NCBI RefSeq assembly: GCF_009663145.1
Contig: NZ_VKHR01000010.1
Coordinates: 3-64,002 of the forward strand
Origin: Shewanella sp. TC10
GTDB taxonomy: Bacteria > Pseudomonadota > Gammaproteobacteria > Enterobacterales > Shewanellaceae
Reading direction: 5' to 3'
Length of the DNA: 64,000 nt
Shown piece after piece: positions 1 through 8,698 of this stretch. A program made the translations under genes and the position numbers. Below the pieces are notes generated by a model. The model was not told the origin of the DNA. It saw only the letters and a program-made list of their open reading frames with translations, and did no database searches. How positions within the stretch are numbered: the first letter of the stretch is position 1; each line of letters begins with the position of its first letter.

Positions 1-216
1 AGCAAGCTCAAGGCCCATAACTGTTCCTGGCACGCCTACTGCGAGACCATGCTCACGGCTCAATTTAGGATTAGCATTACCTTTTTCATCTAAAAAAATA
101 TCTTTATGGGCTTTTGCTGGCGCAGTTTCTCGATAATCAATAGCAATAGTTTTGTTTGATTCAGCTATATGCACCATCATAAAACCACCGCCACCGATAT
201 TACCGGCACGTGATAG
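1..216 (-). pseudogene. ggt: gamma-glutamyltransferase (GGT) remnant, N-terminally truncated, runs off the window edge
   Basis: The minus-strand frame reads RAGNIGGGGFMMVH, then IDYRETAPAKA and AVGVPGTVMGLE. These match in order the conserved N-terminal third of periplasmic gamma-glutamyltransferases (E. coli Ggt has AGNLGGGGFML, then FREMAPAKA, then GTPGTVAG). The frame is closed by TAA at 217-219, two codons before RAGN. The signal peptide and the GGNAVDAA-type block that should precede it are not visible in 220-480. Codons just before the stop read AALTV, like the residues that precede this motif in GGTs, so the stop may interrupt rather than bound the homology. The part beyond base 1 is unseen. 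I read it as a decayed or 5'-truncated gene; a sequencing error is the alternative. Confidence 0.65.
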
Positions 217-479
217 TTAATTAACTGTTAATGCGGCTACTTCCTGTAACTCACTAAGTTAATTCATTGATTGCTTAATGAGTTCATTGTAATAAATGGA
301 TGGAATAGAGATAGATAAAAAACTGGCAGAAACAAAAACTTCACAAACCCGGATTTTTAGACAAAAACTCAAGCACTTGTTTTATATGCAAAAATAGATA
401 AAAAGGTAAGACATTAAGTATATTAGCTAAACGAATACCTACACCAATGTGAGATAAGTCTCACAAACAGAAGTAACAG

Positions 480-803
480 TTAGCTTGAAGGTTTTCCCAA
501 CTTAAACTGCTTTTTTAACATTTGTGCAAACATCACCCAATCAGCTAATAGACTATAAAGGGGGTACTCAAACGTTGCAGGTCGGTTTTTCTCAAACACA
601 AAATGCCCTACCCATGCAAAGCCATAACCAATCACGGGTAAAAGCCACAGTTGCCACCACTGTTGGTTAATAAGCGTTAAAACGATCAATGCTATGATTA
701 AACCACTTCCAACATAATGCAGTCTTCTACAAGTGGCATCTTGATGCTGTGATAAATAGAAAGGGTAAAACGACTTAAAATCTTGATATTTTTTTTCACT
801 CAT
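480..803 (-). CDS. DUF962 (Mpo1/YGL010w-like) small membrane protein
   Basis: This 107-residue protein has an N-terminal FYPFYLSQHQ...CRRLHYVG stretch followed by two hydrophobic segments (about residues 33-50 and 53-70), then GHFVFEKNRPATF. The pattern is characteristic of the DUF962 family, whose yeast member Mpo1 is an Fe(II)-dependent dioxygenase of 2-hydroxy fatty acids. The conserved histidines (QHQ, LHYVG, GHFVFE) are present. The bacterial function is not established. It is monocistronic, with about 86 bp to the next minus-strand gene upstream. ATG start. Confidence 0.8.
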   Translation of the reverse strand: MSEKKYQDFKSFYPFYLSQHQDATCRRLHYVGSGLIIALIVLTLINQQWWQLWLLPVIGYGFAWVGHFVFEKNRPATFEYPLYSLLADWVMFAQMLKKQFKLGKPSS

Positions 804-889
804 CTTATCGGCTCTACTTATAAATTATTGTGTTTGCGATTGATGCTAAACAGAACTGTACGCAAATTATTGTCCACAACATGACAGTT

Positions 890-1519
890 CTATTTACTTG
901 GATAAACTAGAATTTCACCATCGACACTACCGATTGTTAGCTCAGATAAATGATTAAAGCCTTCACGAGCAAATAATTCTGCATGCTTAGGGTTATTCAC
1001 AAAAACACCGATACCATCAAGCTCAGGCTGCTCGTCACACCAACTTAACACTGCCTGAACCAGCTTAGAGCCATTACCTTTACTCTGCTCAATTGGCGAT
1101 AAAGCAATAAATTGCAAAATACCATATTGCTTACTCGGCAAGCTTTCTAAAATACTGTGCTCTTTTTTTATAAGTGCTTGGGTCGAATTCCAACCGGTAC
1201 CTAACACCATTTTCAAACGCCAATGCCAATAACGGCTCTCACCTAATGGCACTTGATGAGTTATGACACAGGCTACTCCAATAAGTCTTTCACCATCGAA
1301 CCAGCCAATTAAAGGTTGTTCTTGTTGCCAAAGTTCCGTTAACTCCTCGCGAATAGAGGCGCGTAGTTTCTGTTCGTAACTCGCTTGGTTTGTAGTTGCA
1401 AGAGCTTCAATAAAGAAAGGATCATCATGGTAAGCGTTATAAATAATTGATGCCGCCACGCGTAAATCTTCTGCAGTTAAATAAACAGCTCTGTGTTCTT
1501 CTAACGTGTTGTGTTCCAT
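890..1519 (-). CDS. GNAT-family N-acetyltransferase
   Basis: This 209-residue protein has the acetyl-CoA binding region of GNAT enzymes: IALSPIEQSKGNGSKLVQAVL (residues about 136-156) fits the Q/RxxGxG/A loop and following helix, and the C-terminal AREGFNHLSE matches the usual GF motif. Substrate is unknown. The N-terminal half (AASIIYNAYHDDPFF) resembles acetyltransferases acting on small molecules or antibiotics. ATG start; it is divergent from the DUF2789 gene. Confidence 0.8.
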   Translation of the reverse strand: MEHNTLEEHRAVYLTAEDLRVAASIIYNAYHDDPFFIEALATTNQASYEQKLRASIREELTELWQQEQPLIGWFDGERLIGVACVITHQVPLGESRYWHWRLKMVLGTGWNSTQALIKKEHSILESLPSKQYGILQFIALSPIEQSKGNGSKLVQAVLSWCDEQPELDGIGVFVNNPKHAELFAREGFNHLSELTIGSVDGEILVYPSK

Positions 1520-1649
1520 GTTTACACTCTTTACTAAACCAAGTTAATAGTTACAACTTAACAAGTTTAAAACATATTGCAATTTTAATGCGGTCACCTA
1601 GGCTTAAAGATATCTCAATAGCCAAGTACACGATAAATTGGGGATTAAA

Positions 1650-1880
1650 ATGGATACAACTTCGGCAACACTTGCTCATTTATTTGAACAACTAGGATTG
1701 GATTCATCAGATGCGGGAATAAGCGTTTTTCTATCGCAACATACCATCAATGCAAATACGAATTTAATTGAGGCAGACTTTTGGAATAATGCCCAAAGAG
1801 CCTTCTTAGAAGAGAGTTTAAAAGATGACGCCCAGTGGTCAGAACTTGTAGACCAACTGGACGTTTTGTTAAGACAATAA
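1650..1880 (+). CDS. DUF2789 family protein
   Basis: The protein has 76 residues starting MDTTSATLAHLFEQLGLDSS and ending WSELVDQLDVLLRQ. Both ends match DUF2789, short cytosolic proteins of unknown function common in gammaproteobacteria. I chose ATG 1650 rather than the in-frame TTG at 1638 because GGGGA at 1640-1644 sits at Shine-Dalgarno distance and family members begin with MDT. It is a single gene between divergent and convergent neighbours. Confidence 0.8.
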   Translation: MDTTSATLAHLFEQLGLDSSDAGISVFLSQHTINANTNLIEADFWNNAQRAFLEESLKDDAQWSELVDQLDVLLRQ

Positions 1881-1935
1881 CTAAAGCTTCGCCGTCATTT
1901 AAACCATTTAAGTGCGATGACGCGAAATCGCTTCA

Positions 1936-2322
1936 TTAAATTTTTTGATACGCAGTGTCACCCCAACCGACTAGCTTATTGTCACTAATGACAACTGGAG
2001 TACACTCATCTTTAGTAGTCTTGCCGTCGCCTTTACTCCATTGAGTACGGTAAAAGAGTACATTTACTTCTTTCTTAGGGCTCTCGGCATCAGCTTGAGT
2101 GACATAAGCTTCACTAAAATCAGCAGTCCCCATTAATACGGTAACTTGATCTCTCGCCATACCTATAGTGAGTTTAGATAAATTTGTTCTGTTTGTTTCC
2201 TGTTGTTTTTCCCAATATGAATGACTGCGTTTGCCTTCATGATCACCCACATTCAACACACAACCACTCAATGAAAGACTGCTTACAGCCATTAAAAACG
2301 CTAAACCCAATTTTGCTTTCAT
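1936..2322 (-). CDS. DUF3192 lipoprotein
   Basis: The 128-residue product has a lipoprotein signal peptide (MKAKLGLAFLMAVSSLSLSG then Cys) with lipobox LSGC. The mature part contains NLSKLTIGMARDQVTVLMG, the BamE/SmpA-like fold motif (IGMxxxxVxxLMG), and a C-terminal TPVVISDNKLVGWGD strand typical of DUF3192. It is predicted to be membrane-anchored in the envelope; the role is unknown. It converges with the DUF2789 gene. Confidence 0.85.
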   Translation of the reverse strand: MKAKLGLAFLMAVSSLSLSGCVLNVGDHEGKRSHSYWEKQQETNRTNLSKLTIGMARDQVTVLMGTADFSEAYVTQADAESPKKEVNVLFYRTQWSKGDGKTTKDECTPVVISDNKLVGWGDTAYQKI

Positions 2323-2516
2323 GATACTTCCTTATTATTTAAATGATTCTCACGTAATTTCTACTCAAACTGCTTTTGAGATACGTTATAATGTTGTCTA
2401 TTATCATTAAGCTAAAAGCGTGCCAATATTTATATTGTTGATTTTATTAAACATTATTTAATTACTATTAATAAGTAAGTATTTTCACTAATCCATATTG
2501 AGGATTTTAACCAATT

Positions 2517-2873
2517 ATGAGTCCAATCGAACAAGTCCTCGCCGCAGCGAAAACCATTGCATTGAATGGCCATACGCCGACTATGGCATTAGTTAAAGGT
2601 AAGCTCGGTGGCAAAGTCCCCATGCCTTTGCTCATCCAAGGGTTACAACAGTTTAAAGCTATCCCAAAAGATCAATGGCAGACCTTGCCAGATTTAGGTG
2701 ATGCACTTGAATCAACCAAACCTTCAATCCAATCAGATTCACAGCTTATCGAACAAAAGTTGCTTGCTCAGATGCAACAAATGAAAAACGAATTTGAAGA
2801 TAAGGTTAATTTACTTGAGCAACGTATTAATCAGTTAGAGAATCAATTAGAGAACCAATTAGAAAACCAATAG
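2517..2873 (+). CDS. small protein: putative DNA-binding N-terminus plus C-terminal coiled coil
   Basis: The protein has 118 residues. Residues 1-50 (VLAAAKTIALNGHTPTMALV, then KGKLGGKVPMPLLIQGL) resemble the short winged-helix N-terminus seen in KfrA-like and other small DNA-binding proteins; this is a weak judgement by eye. Residues about 78-118 are a heptad-like coiled coil ending in tandem QLEN units encoded by 12-nt repeats (2829-2870). Such a head-plus-zipper plan suggests a dimeric DNA-associated protein. I do not recognise a named family. Confidence 0.6.
   Translation: MSPIEQVLAAAKTIALNGHTPTMALVKGKLGGKVPMPLLIQGLQQFKAIPKDQWQTLPDLGDALESTKPSIQSDSQLIEQKLLAQMQQMKNEFEDKVNLLEQRINQLENQLENQLENQ
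2829..2870 (+). repeat. 12-bp tandem repeat encoding NQLE units
   Basis: Three and a half imperfect copies of a 12-nt unit (aatcaattagag type) lie at the extreme 3' end of the preceding small gene. They encode NQLE NQLE NQLE NQ and extend its coiled coil by four residues per copy. Confidence 0.85.
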
Positions 2874-2974
2874 TCATTGTTTAATTGAAGTAAGTGCTTT
2901 AAATAGCAATCAGTTAAATACTTGGTGTAAGAAGTTAATAGCTGACAATAAAGTCAGTTGCGCTAATTCATCTC

Positions 2975-3778
2975 ATGAACCACCCAAAAGTTAAACGGAA
3001 CCCCATGTTTGTCACAGAGCTAAGATTTGAATGTTTTGCGGATACGACTATCACCGCAGCCGAAAAAGCCATTAACCATTACCTCGAATCTTTGCGAGCC
3101 AACGGTCAAGTATTGGGAAGAGAATTTGCCGTCGCATTTAATGAAGGTGAGTTTAAAGTTCGGTTATTAATGCCAGAAAAAACCAGTCTATCAAGTCGCC
3201 ATAATAGCCCTTGGACGAAACAAGCGTTAAATCAGCTCACCGAAGCTAAACTACTTGCTCCTCGAGAAAAGTTTATTGGCCAAGATATCAACTCTGAAGT
3301 TAGCAATTCAGAAACCCCAAGCTGGCAAGTGCTTTATACAAGCTACGTTCATATGTGCTCGCCAATAAGAAGTGGTGATAACTTGTTGCCTATTCCCCTT
3401 TATCAGATCCCAGCAAGTTTTAATGGCGATCATAAACGGGTTATTCGCTGGCAAACAGAATGGCAAGCTTGTGATGAATTACAAATGGCTGCAGCCACAA
3501 AAGCCGAGTTTGCCGCTTTAGAAGAGATTACCAGCCATAAAAGTGACTTATTCAGAAGAGGTTGGGACATACGCGGTAGAGTTGAATTCATCACTAAGAT
3601 ACCGACTTATTACTACTTATACCGAGTAGGAGGCGAAAGCTTAGCCAGTGAAAAAGAACGCGCCTGCCCTCGTTGTGGTTCTAAAGAATGGCGTTTAGAT
3701 GAACCCTTACTCGATATGTTTCATTTCAGATGTGAGCCTTGCCGCATAGTATCTAACATCTCTTGGGATCATCAGTAA
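2975..3778 (+). CDS. DUF2310 zinc-ribbon protein
   Basis: This product of up to 267 residues has a C-terminal zinc ribbon, CPRCGSKEW then FRCEPCRIVSNISW (CxxC...CxxC). The N-terminal FVTELRFECFADTTI is typical of DUF2310, annotated as Zn-ribbon-containing, possibly nucleic-acid-binding. Function is unknown. Two starts are possible: ATG 2975, or ATG 3005 (MFVTELRFECF), which matches the usual family N-terminus better; neither has a strong Shine-Dalgarno. The gene ends before a bidirectional terminator. Confidence 0.8.
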   Translation: MNHPKVKRNPMFVTELRFECFADTTITAAEKAINHYLESLRANGQVLGREFAVAFNEGEFKVRLLMPEKTSLSSRHNSPWTKQALNQLTEAKLLAPREKFIGQDINSEVSNSETPSWQVLYTSYVHMCSPIRSGDNLLPIPLYQIPASFNGDHKRVIRWQTEWQACDELQMAAATKAEFAALEEITSHKSDLFRRGWDIRGRVEFITKIPTYYYLYRVGGESLASEKERACPRCGSKEWRLDEPLLDMFHFRCEPCRIVSNISWDHQ

Positions 3779-3796
3779 ATTGTTATGAAACCAAAA

Positions 3797-3826
3797 AAAT
3801 AAAGCCAGACATTTGTCTGGCTTTAT
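3797..3826. terminator. bidirectional rho-independent terminator
   Basis: A perfect 10-bp stem (aaagccagac / gtctggcttt) with loop attt and A/T tracts on both sides lies between the convergent DUF2310 and syd genes. Confidence 0.85.
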
Positions 3827-3870
3827 TATCTGTTATAAATACCCCGTTAATTGCTCATAACCTGATTAAA

Positions 3871-4524
3871 TTATGATTTTTTGCCTTTAATCAAATCAGC
3901 CCACATCATTTTCATTCGTTGCCAAATGCCTGGGTGCGCGACATAGTTATCTTCAACAATTGGTTCAACAGGTGGCATCACACGAGGGGTCAATCCATCA
4001 ATAAATGCCGCTAAACTGTCAGCGAGTTTATCTTTAGGCTTATCACCAGGAATTTCAATCCACACGCTGCCGTCTTCATTATCTACGGTTATCATTTGAT
4101 CGCCATCACCTAACACGCCAACAAACCAAGTTGGTGCTTGTTTAAGCTTTTTCTTCATCATCAAATGACCAATCACATTTTGTTGCAAAGATTCAAAGTC
4201 TTGCTGATTCCAAACTTGCAGTAGCTCACCTTCTCCCCAAGTTGAATCGAAATACAAAGGCGCAGAAAAATATTCGCCATAAAATGCATTAATGTCTTGG
4301 TGCAGTTTAAGCTCTAATGCATGCTCTACATTACTGAAATCTGAGCTGTTTTTACGTTTAACTGTTTTCCAAAAAACCGCATCATCTGATTCAAGATCAT
4401 ACTTACCTTCAATACAGGCGGATCCTTGCCCAAGTGGGAAATAACGGGGAAACTCGCCTAATACATCCTGATAAGCTTGAATATAACGGCTAGAAAAATG
4501 ATCCAATGAAGTTGAACAAGACAC
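3871..4524 (-). CDS. syd: SecY-interacting protein Syd
   Basis: The 217-residue protein aligns throughout with Syd: N-terminal FSSRYIQAYQDVLGEFPRYF, central FYGEYFSAPLYFDSTWGEGE, and NEDGSVWIEIPGDKPKDKLA. In E. coli Syd is a peripheral inner-membrane protein that binds SecY and can disassemble abnormal SecYEG complexes. Length matches the family (about 180-220). The start is GTG at 4524. It is divergent from queF with about 60 bp between the starts; the sequence tataat at 4547-4552 could serve as a -10 element toward queF. Confidence 0.9.
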   Translation of the reverse strand: MSCSTSLDHFSSRYIQAYQDVLGEFPRYFPLGQGSACIEGKYDLESDDAVFWKTVKRKNSSDFSNVEHALELKLHQDINAFYGEYFSAPLYFDSTWGEGELLQVWNQQDFESLQQNVIGHLMMKKKLKQAPTWFVGVLGDGDQMITVDNEDGSVWIEIPGDKPKDKLADSLAAFIDGLTPRVMPPVEPIVEDNYVAHPGIWQRMKMMWADLIKGKKS

Positions 4525-4583
4525 TTAAGATGCTCCAATTTTGGGTTATAATATAAGTCTATTTTGACACGGAAACAGACTAG

Positions 4584-5438
4584 ATGACACACAATCACGA
4601 CCCCTATAGTGATGCAGATGCACTTAAAGGACTGACTTTAGGTCAAACGACGCAATATCAAGCAGAATATGATGCTTCACTGCTGCAAGGGGTTCCTCGT
4701 AAACTGAATCGCGATGCCATTGAATTAACTGATACGCTTCCTTTTCAAGGCGCAGATATCTGGACCGGTTATGAACTGTCTTGGCTGAATGCCAAAGGCA
4801 AACCAATGGTTGCCATTATTGAAGTTTACCTCGCTATCGAAAGTGATAATTTAATCGAATCTAAATCGTTTAAACTGTATCTCAACAGCTTTAATCAAAC
4901 ACGCTTTGAATCAGTTGAGCAGGTACAACAAACGTTAGTTACTGACTTAAGCCAATGTGCCAATGGTCAAGTGACAGTCAAAGTCATTGAACCTAAGCAT
5001 TTTAATACTCAACGCATTGTCGAATTACCAGGTAATTGTATTGACGATCTTGATATTGAGGTGGATGACTACGAGTTTAATCCTGACTATCTACAGGACA
5101 GTACTGAAGATAAAAACGTTGTCGAAACGCTCACATCTAACTTATTGAAATCAAACTGCCTTATCACCTCACAGCCAGATTGGGGTAGTGTCATGATCCG
5201 TTATCAGGGTCCTAAGATTAATCATGAGAATCTACTTCGCTACTTGATTTCTTTCCGCCAACATAACGAATTCCATGAGCAGTGTGTCGAACGTATATTT
5301 ACTGACTTAAAACGCTACTGTAACTGTACTAAACTAACAGTATATGCCCGTTATACTCGACGTGGCGGTTTAGACATTAACCCTTTCAGAAGTGATTTTG
5401 AGCAACCACCTGAAACACATCGTTTAGCAAGACAGTAA
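4584..5438 (+). CDS. queF: NADPH-dependent 7-cyano-7-deazaguanine (preQ0) reductase QueF
   Basis: The protein has 284 residues, the long bimodular form of QueF as in E. coli (282). It reduces preQ0 to preQ1 in queuosine tRNA modification. The catalytic site is visible as [13 protein letters not shown], with Cys192 (thioimide nucleophile) and Asp199, followed by the [10 protein letters not shown] and [20 protein letters not shown] blocks of the C-terminal T-fold. ATG start; the 5' leader is too short for a preQ1 riboswitch. A terminator follows directly. Confidence 0.95.
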   Translation: MTHNHDPYSDADALKGLTLGQTTQYQAEYDASLLQGVPRKLNRDAIELTDTLPFQGADIWTGYELSWLNAKGKPMVAIIEVYLAIESDNLIESKSFKLYLNSFNQTRFESVEQVQQTLVTDLSQCANGQVTVKVIEPKHFNTQRIVELPGNCIDDLDIEVDDYEFNPDYLQDSTEDKNVVETLTSNLLKSNCLITSQPDWGSVMIRYQGPKINHENLLRYLISFRQHNEFHEQCVERIFTDLKRYCNCTKLTVYARYTRRGGLDINPFRSDFEQPPETHRLARQ

Positions 5439-5452
5439 TGGTTCTCTAAAAA

Positions 5453-5481
5453 TAAAAAAGCCTGCATTAGCAGGCTTTTTG
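5453..5481. terminator. bidirectional terminator between queF and the LysR gene
   Basis: Stem aaaagcctgc / gcaggctttt with loop atta and flanking A and T tracts. It can serve both queF (+) and the convergent LysR gene (-), whose stop codon it abuts. Confidence 0.85.
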
Positions 5482-6447
5482 TTAAATTGTACTTTCATGC
5501 TGATATACCGTTTGAATACTCGACTCAATGATTTCTCTCAGCCATTTGTTAGCAGGATCATGATGATGCTTAGTCGGCCAAATACTAAAAATAGAGATTT
5601 GCTGGCTGCTAAAAGGTAACTCCATCAAGTTGAGTTTAAAAATCTGCTGGTAACTCTTTGCATAAGTATATGGCGCGATACAAATGGCATCGGATTTACT
5701 TACACTCGATAACATCGTCAGCAATGATGACTTCTCTCCATACATTTCACGAACAGGCAAATGTGCAATTGAAATCAATTCTGCAACCCGTTGATTCTGT
5801 CGATGTAACCGATAAAACAAGTGCTTCGCACTAAAGTAAGATGCTTCATCAATACCATGTTTAAATACCGGATGGTTATCACGAGCAACACAAACCAGCC
5901 TTTCAGTGGCAAGCTGTTTGCTGGAAAAACTGGCTTCTGCTGGTGCAACAATATCAATAGCTAAATCAATATGCTGTTTCTTTAAGGCCTCGTATAAATC
6001 ATCTTGCTCATAAATGGCTTCGATAAAAATAATTTCAACTCCTTTATCAGCCAGTTGTTGTTCAATACTGGACTGGATAAGGTCAATTACAGACTCATTA
6101 GCACTAACATGAAACACACGTTTTGAATCAAGCGGGTTAAACTCTTTAACGCTCATAATGCACTGTTCAATTCCCATCAGAGATGGATTCAGGGATTGAT
6201 ATAAATGATTTGCCATCGCTGTCAGCGCAATACCACGACCTTGCCTGACAAATAGCTCAGCGCCCACTACCACTTTAAAACGATTAACAGCATTACTCAC
6301 TGAAGATTGAGTTAATCCTAAATGCTCTGCAGCTAAGGAAATGGATTGGTATTCACAAACACAGCAAAATACCCGTACAAGATTGAGATCAAACTTTGCA
6401 AGTTCATCATCTGTTTTTCTGTGTGCGTTAACACCACCTGGCAGCAT
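5482..6447 (-). CDS. LysR-family transcriptional regulator
   Basis: The 321-residue protein has an N-terminal winged HTH (about residues 19-76: FDLNLVRVFCCVCEYQSISL, LTQSSVSNAVNRFK, LFVRQGRGIALT) and a periplasmic-binding-like effector domain from about residue 105. It is transcribed divergently from the alkyl sulfatase gene across a 148-bp gap. By the usual LysR logic it probably controls that gene; this is inference. The effector is unknown. ATG start at 6447. Confidence 0.9.
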   Translation of the reverse strand: MLPGGVNAHRKTDDELAKFDLNLVRVFCCVCEYQSISLAAEHLGLTQSSVSNAVNRFKVVVGAELFVRQGRGIALTAMANHLYQSLNPSLMGIEQCIMSVKEFNPLDSKRVFHVSANESVIDLIQSSIEQQLADKGVEIIFIEAIYEQDDLYEALKKQHIDLAIDIVAPAEASFSSKQLATERLVCVARDNHPVFKHGIDEASYFSAKHLFYRLHRQNQRVAELISIAHLPVREMYGEKSSLLTMLSSVSKSDAICIAPYTYAKSYQQIFKLNLMELPFSSQQISIFSIWPTKHHHDPANKWLREIIESSIQTVYQHESTI

Positions 6448-6476
6448 GCTCTACCTCCATTCAATTAAGTAATTAC

Positions 6477-6488
6477 GATAAATTTATC
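6477..6488. promoter_or_regulatory. candidate LysR operator (perfect 12-bp palindrome)
   Basis: gataaatttatc is a perfect palindrome in the divergent LysR / alkyl sulfatase intergenic region. It has the AT-rich dyad expected of a LysR box, but it is short and could be chance in AT-rich DNA. Confidence 0.3.
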
Positions 6489-6595
6489 ATCAATACATTC
6501 ACAAAATAAATACCTTAACCCTCTTTTGCCATAGTTATCCTCAGTTATTAAATTGTTAACCTAATCATAATCAATTTAAATAGCTGAGGCTTAAC

Positions 6596-8593
6596 ATGAA
6601 AAAATCACTACTTGGTTTAGCAATTACCATCACCTTTACCGCACAGGTATCAGCAGCTCAACACGAACATGACCACATTACTGTTGACTATCATGGTAAG
6701 CCAGCAACTGCCGCGACCACAGAGTTCAACAAAGAATTAGCCAAGACGCTCAATTTTGACGATAAAGCGGCCTTTGAGCGTTTTAGTAAAAATAAGATTG
6801 CAGCATTTGATGAGGCAACGGCAAAGATACTACGCGCAGAGTTCACTTTTATCAGTGAAGAACTGCCAGACTCTGTAAACCCTTCTTTATATCGTCAAGC
6901 CCAGCTTAATATGGTGCCAAATGGTTTATACAAGGTACAAGACGGTATTTACCAAGTACGTGGTACTGATTTATCTAATCTCACCTTAATTCGCGGCGAG
7001 ACTGGCTGGATTGCTTATGATGTTTTGCTAACTAAAGAAGCCGCTCAGCAATCAATTAAGTTTGCATTTGAGCACTTACCCGAAGGTAAAGACTTGCCTA
7101 TCGTTGCGATGATTTACTCTCACAGCCATGCTGACCACTTTGGTGGCGCTCGTGGTGTGCAAGAACTTTATCCTGATGTCAAAGTTTATGGTTCCAATAA
7201 TATCACCGCTGAAATTGTTGATGAGAACGTGCTAGCGGGCAACGTCATGAGCCGCCGCGCCGCATATCAATATGGTGCGACCTTAGGCAAGCATGATCAC
7301 GGTATTGTTGATGCAGCTTTAGCGAAAGGTTTGTCAAAAGGTGAAATCACTTATGTTAAACCTCACTACGAACTCAATCAGCAAGGCAAGTGGGAAACCT
7401 TAACCATTGATGGACTAGAGATGGTATTCATGGATGCATCAGGCACGGAAGCTGCCAGTGAAATGATCACATATATTCCATCAATGAAAGCACTTTGGTC
7501 AGGCGAACTCACCTATGATGGCATGCACAATGTCTATACGCTTCGAGGCGCTAAAGTACGCGACTCATTGAAATGGTCGAAAGATGTTAATGAGATGATT
7601 AATGCCTTTGGCGATGAAGTAAATGTATTATTTGCGTCGCACTCTGCGCCAGTGTGGGGCAATGATGAAGTGAATCATTATCTTCGTATGCAGCGCGATA
7701 ACTATGGTTTAGTCCATAACCAATCTATGCGCTTGGCCAACCAAGGTGTCGTCATCCAAGACATTGGCGATGCCATTATGGAAACGATTCCACAGAAAGT
7801 ACAAGACGAATGGTACACCAACGGCTATCACGGTACTTATAGCCATAATGCCAAAGCGGTATATAACATGTACTTGGGTTATTTCGATATGAACCCAGCC
7901 AATTTAAACCCATTGCCGACCAAAGCTGAAGCCGAAAAGTTTGTTGAATATATGGGCGGCGCTGACAATGTCGTGCAAAAATCGAAACAAGATTTCAGCC
8001 AGGGCGAATATCGCTTTGTCGCTACCGCGCTCAATAAAGTCGTTATGGCAGATCCACAACACCAAGTCGCTCGTGACTTACTGGCTGATACCTATGAGCA
8101 ACTCGGTTATCAAGCGGAAGGCGCTGGCTGGCGTAATATCTACTTAACTGGCGCACAAGAGCTACGAGTAGGCATTCAAACTGGTAGCCCTAAAACAGCC
8201 TCAGCCGATGTCATTAGCGAAATGGATATGCCAACACTGTTTGATTACTTAGCTGTGCAAGTTGATAGTATCAAGGCAGCAAGCCTTGGGGATATTACAC
8301 TTAACGTAGTTACCCACTCAGGCGATAAAGAAACCAAGCAAACTGATAAGTTATTTGTTGAAATGAGTAACGGCAACTTAAGTAACATCAGTGTCGATAC
8401 CCTTAAAAAAGCTGATGCTACGCTAACGGTTAACAAAAGCGATGTGGTCAAAGTATTACTTGGTCAAACGACAATGAAAGCGCTATTAGAGTCTGGTGAT
8501 GCAACAATGGAAGGTGATCCTAAAGCCTTTGCCAATATTGTTTCAAGTTTAGTTAAATTTGAACCTGACTTTGAAATTGTGCCATTAAAGTAA
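6596..8593 (+). CDS. secreted alkyl/aryl sulfatase (SdsA1/BDS1-like metallo-beta-lactamase fold)
   Basis: The 665-residue protein has a Sec signal peptide (MKKSLLGLAITITFTAQVSA). Its binuclear zinc motif is SHSHADHFGG (His176, His178, Asp180, His181), followed by the family blocks GTEAASEMITYIPSMKALWSG and FASHSAPVWGN. The C-terminal about 120 residues form the SCP2-like domain of alkyl sulfatases, thought to bind the aliphatic chain. Length matches SdsA1 (about 658). It would hydrolyse alkyl sulfate esters in the periplasm, releasing the alcohol and sulfate. GAGG at 6584-6587 supports the start. A LysR regulator is divergent. Confidence 0.9.
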   Translation: MKKSLLGLAITITFTAQVSAAQHEHDHITVDYHGKPATAATTEFNKELAKTLNFDDKAAFERFSKNKIAAFDEATAKILRAEFTFISEELPDSVNPSLYRQAQLNMVPNGLYKVQDGIYQVRGTDLSNLTLIRGETGWIAYDVLLTKEAAQQSIKFAFEHLPEGKDLPIVAMIYSHSHADHFGGARGVQELYPDVKVYGSNNITAEIVDENVLAGNVMSRRAAYQYGATLGKHDHGIVDAALAKGLSKGEITYVKPHYELNQQGKWETLTIDGLEMVFMDASGTEAASEMITYIPSMKALWSGELTYDGMHNVYTLRGAKVRDSLKWSKDVNEMINAFGDEVNVLFASHSAPVWGNDEVNHYLRMQRDNYGLVHNQSMRLANQGVVIQDIGDAIMETIPQKVQDEWYTNGYHGTYSHNAKAVYNMYLGYFDMNPANLNPLPTKAEAEKFVEYMGGADNVVQKSKQDFSQGEYRFVATALNKVVMADPQHQVARDLLADTYEQLGYQAEGAGWRNIYLTGAQELRVGIQTGSPKTASADVISEMDMPTLFDYLAVQVDSIKAASLGDITLNVVTHSGDKETKQTDKLFVEMSNGNLSNISVDTLKKADATLTVNKSDVVKVLLGQTTMKALLESGDATMEGDPKAFANIVSSLVKFEPDFEIVPLK

Positions 8594-8634
8594 CTCAGCC
8601 TGAAATGTTTAAGTGCTGATGAATAGTCAAAAAA

Positions 8635-8664
8635 GAAGGTCGCTTAGCGGCCTTATTTTTTTCT
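8635..8664 (+). terminator. rho-independent terminator after the alkyl sulfatase gene
   Basis: Stem aaggtcgc / gcggcctt (one G-T pair) with a 3-nt loop, followed by a T-rich tract (attttttt). It also lies downstream of pfaE, which converges from the right. Confidence 0.7.
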
Positions 8665-8698
8665 GTCGCAAACACCATCAACAGATAACGAAATACAA

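Noticed and set aside
1447..1695. 82-codon plus-strand open frame
   Set aside because: Overlaps the GNAT gene antisense and the DUF2789 start; low-complexity Leu/Cys composition.
4525..4583. preQ1 riboswitch ahead of queF
   Set aside because: The leader is only about 30 nt after a possible -10 element and lacks the preQ1 aptamer pattern; only a tataat is visible.
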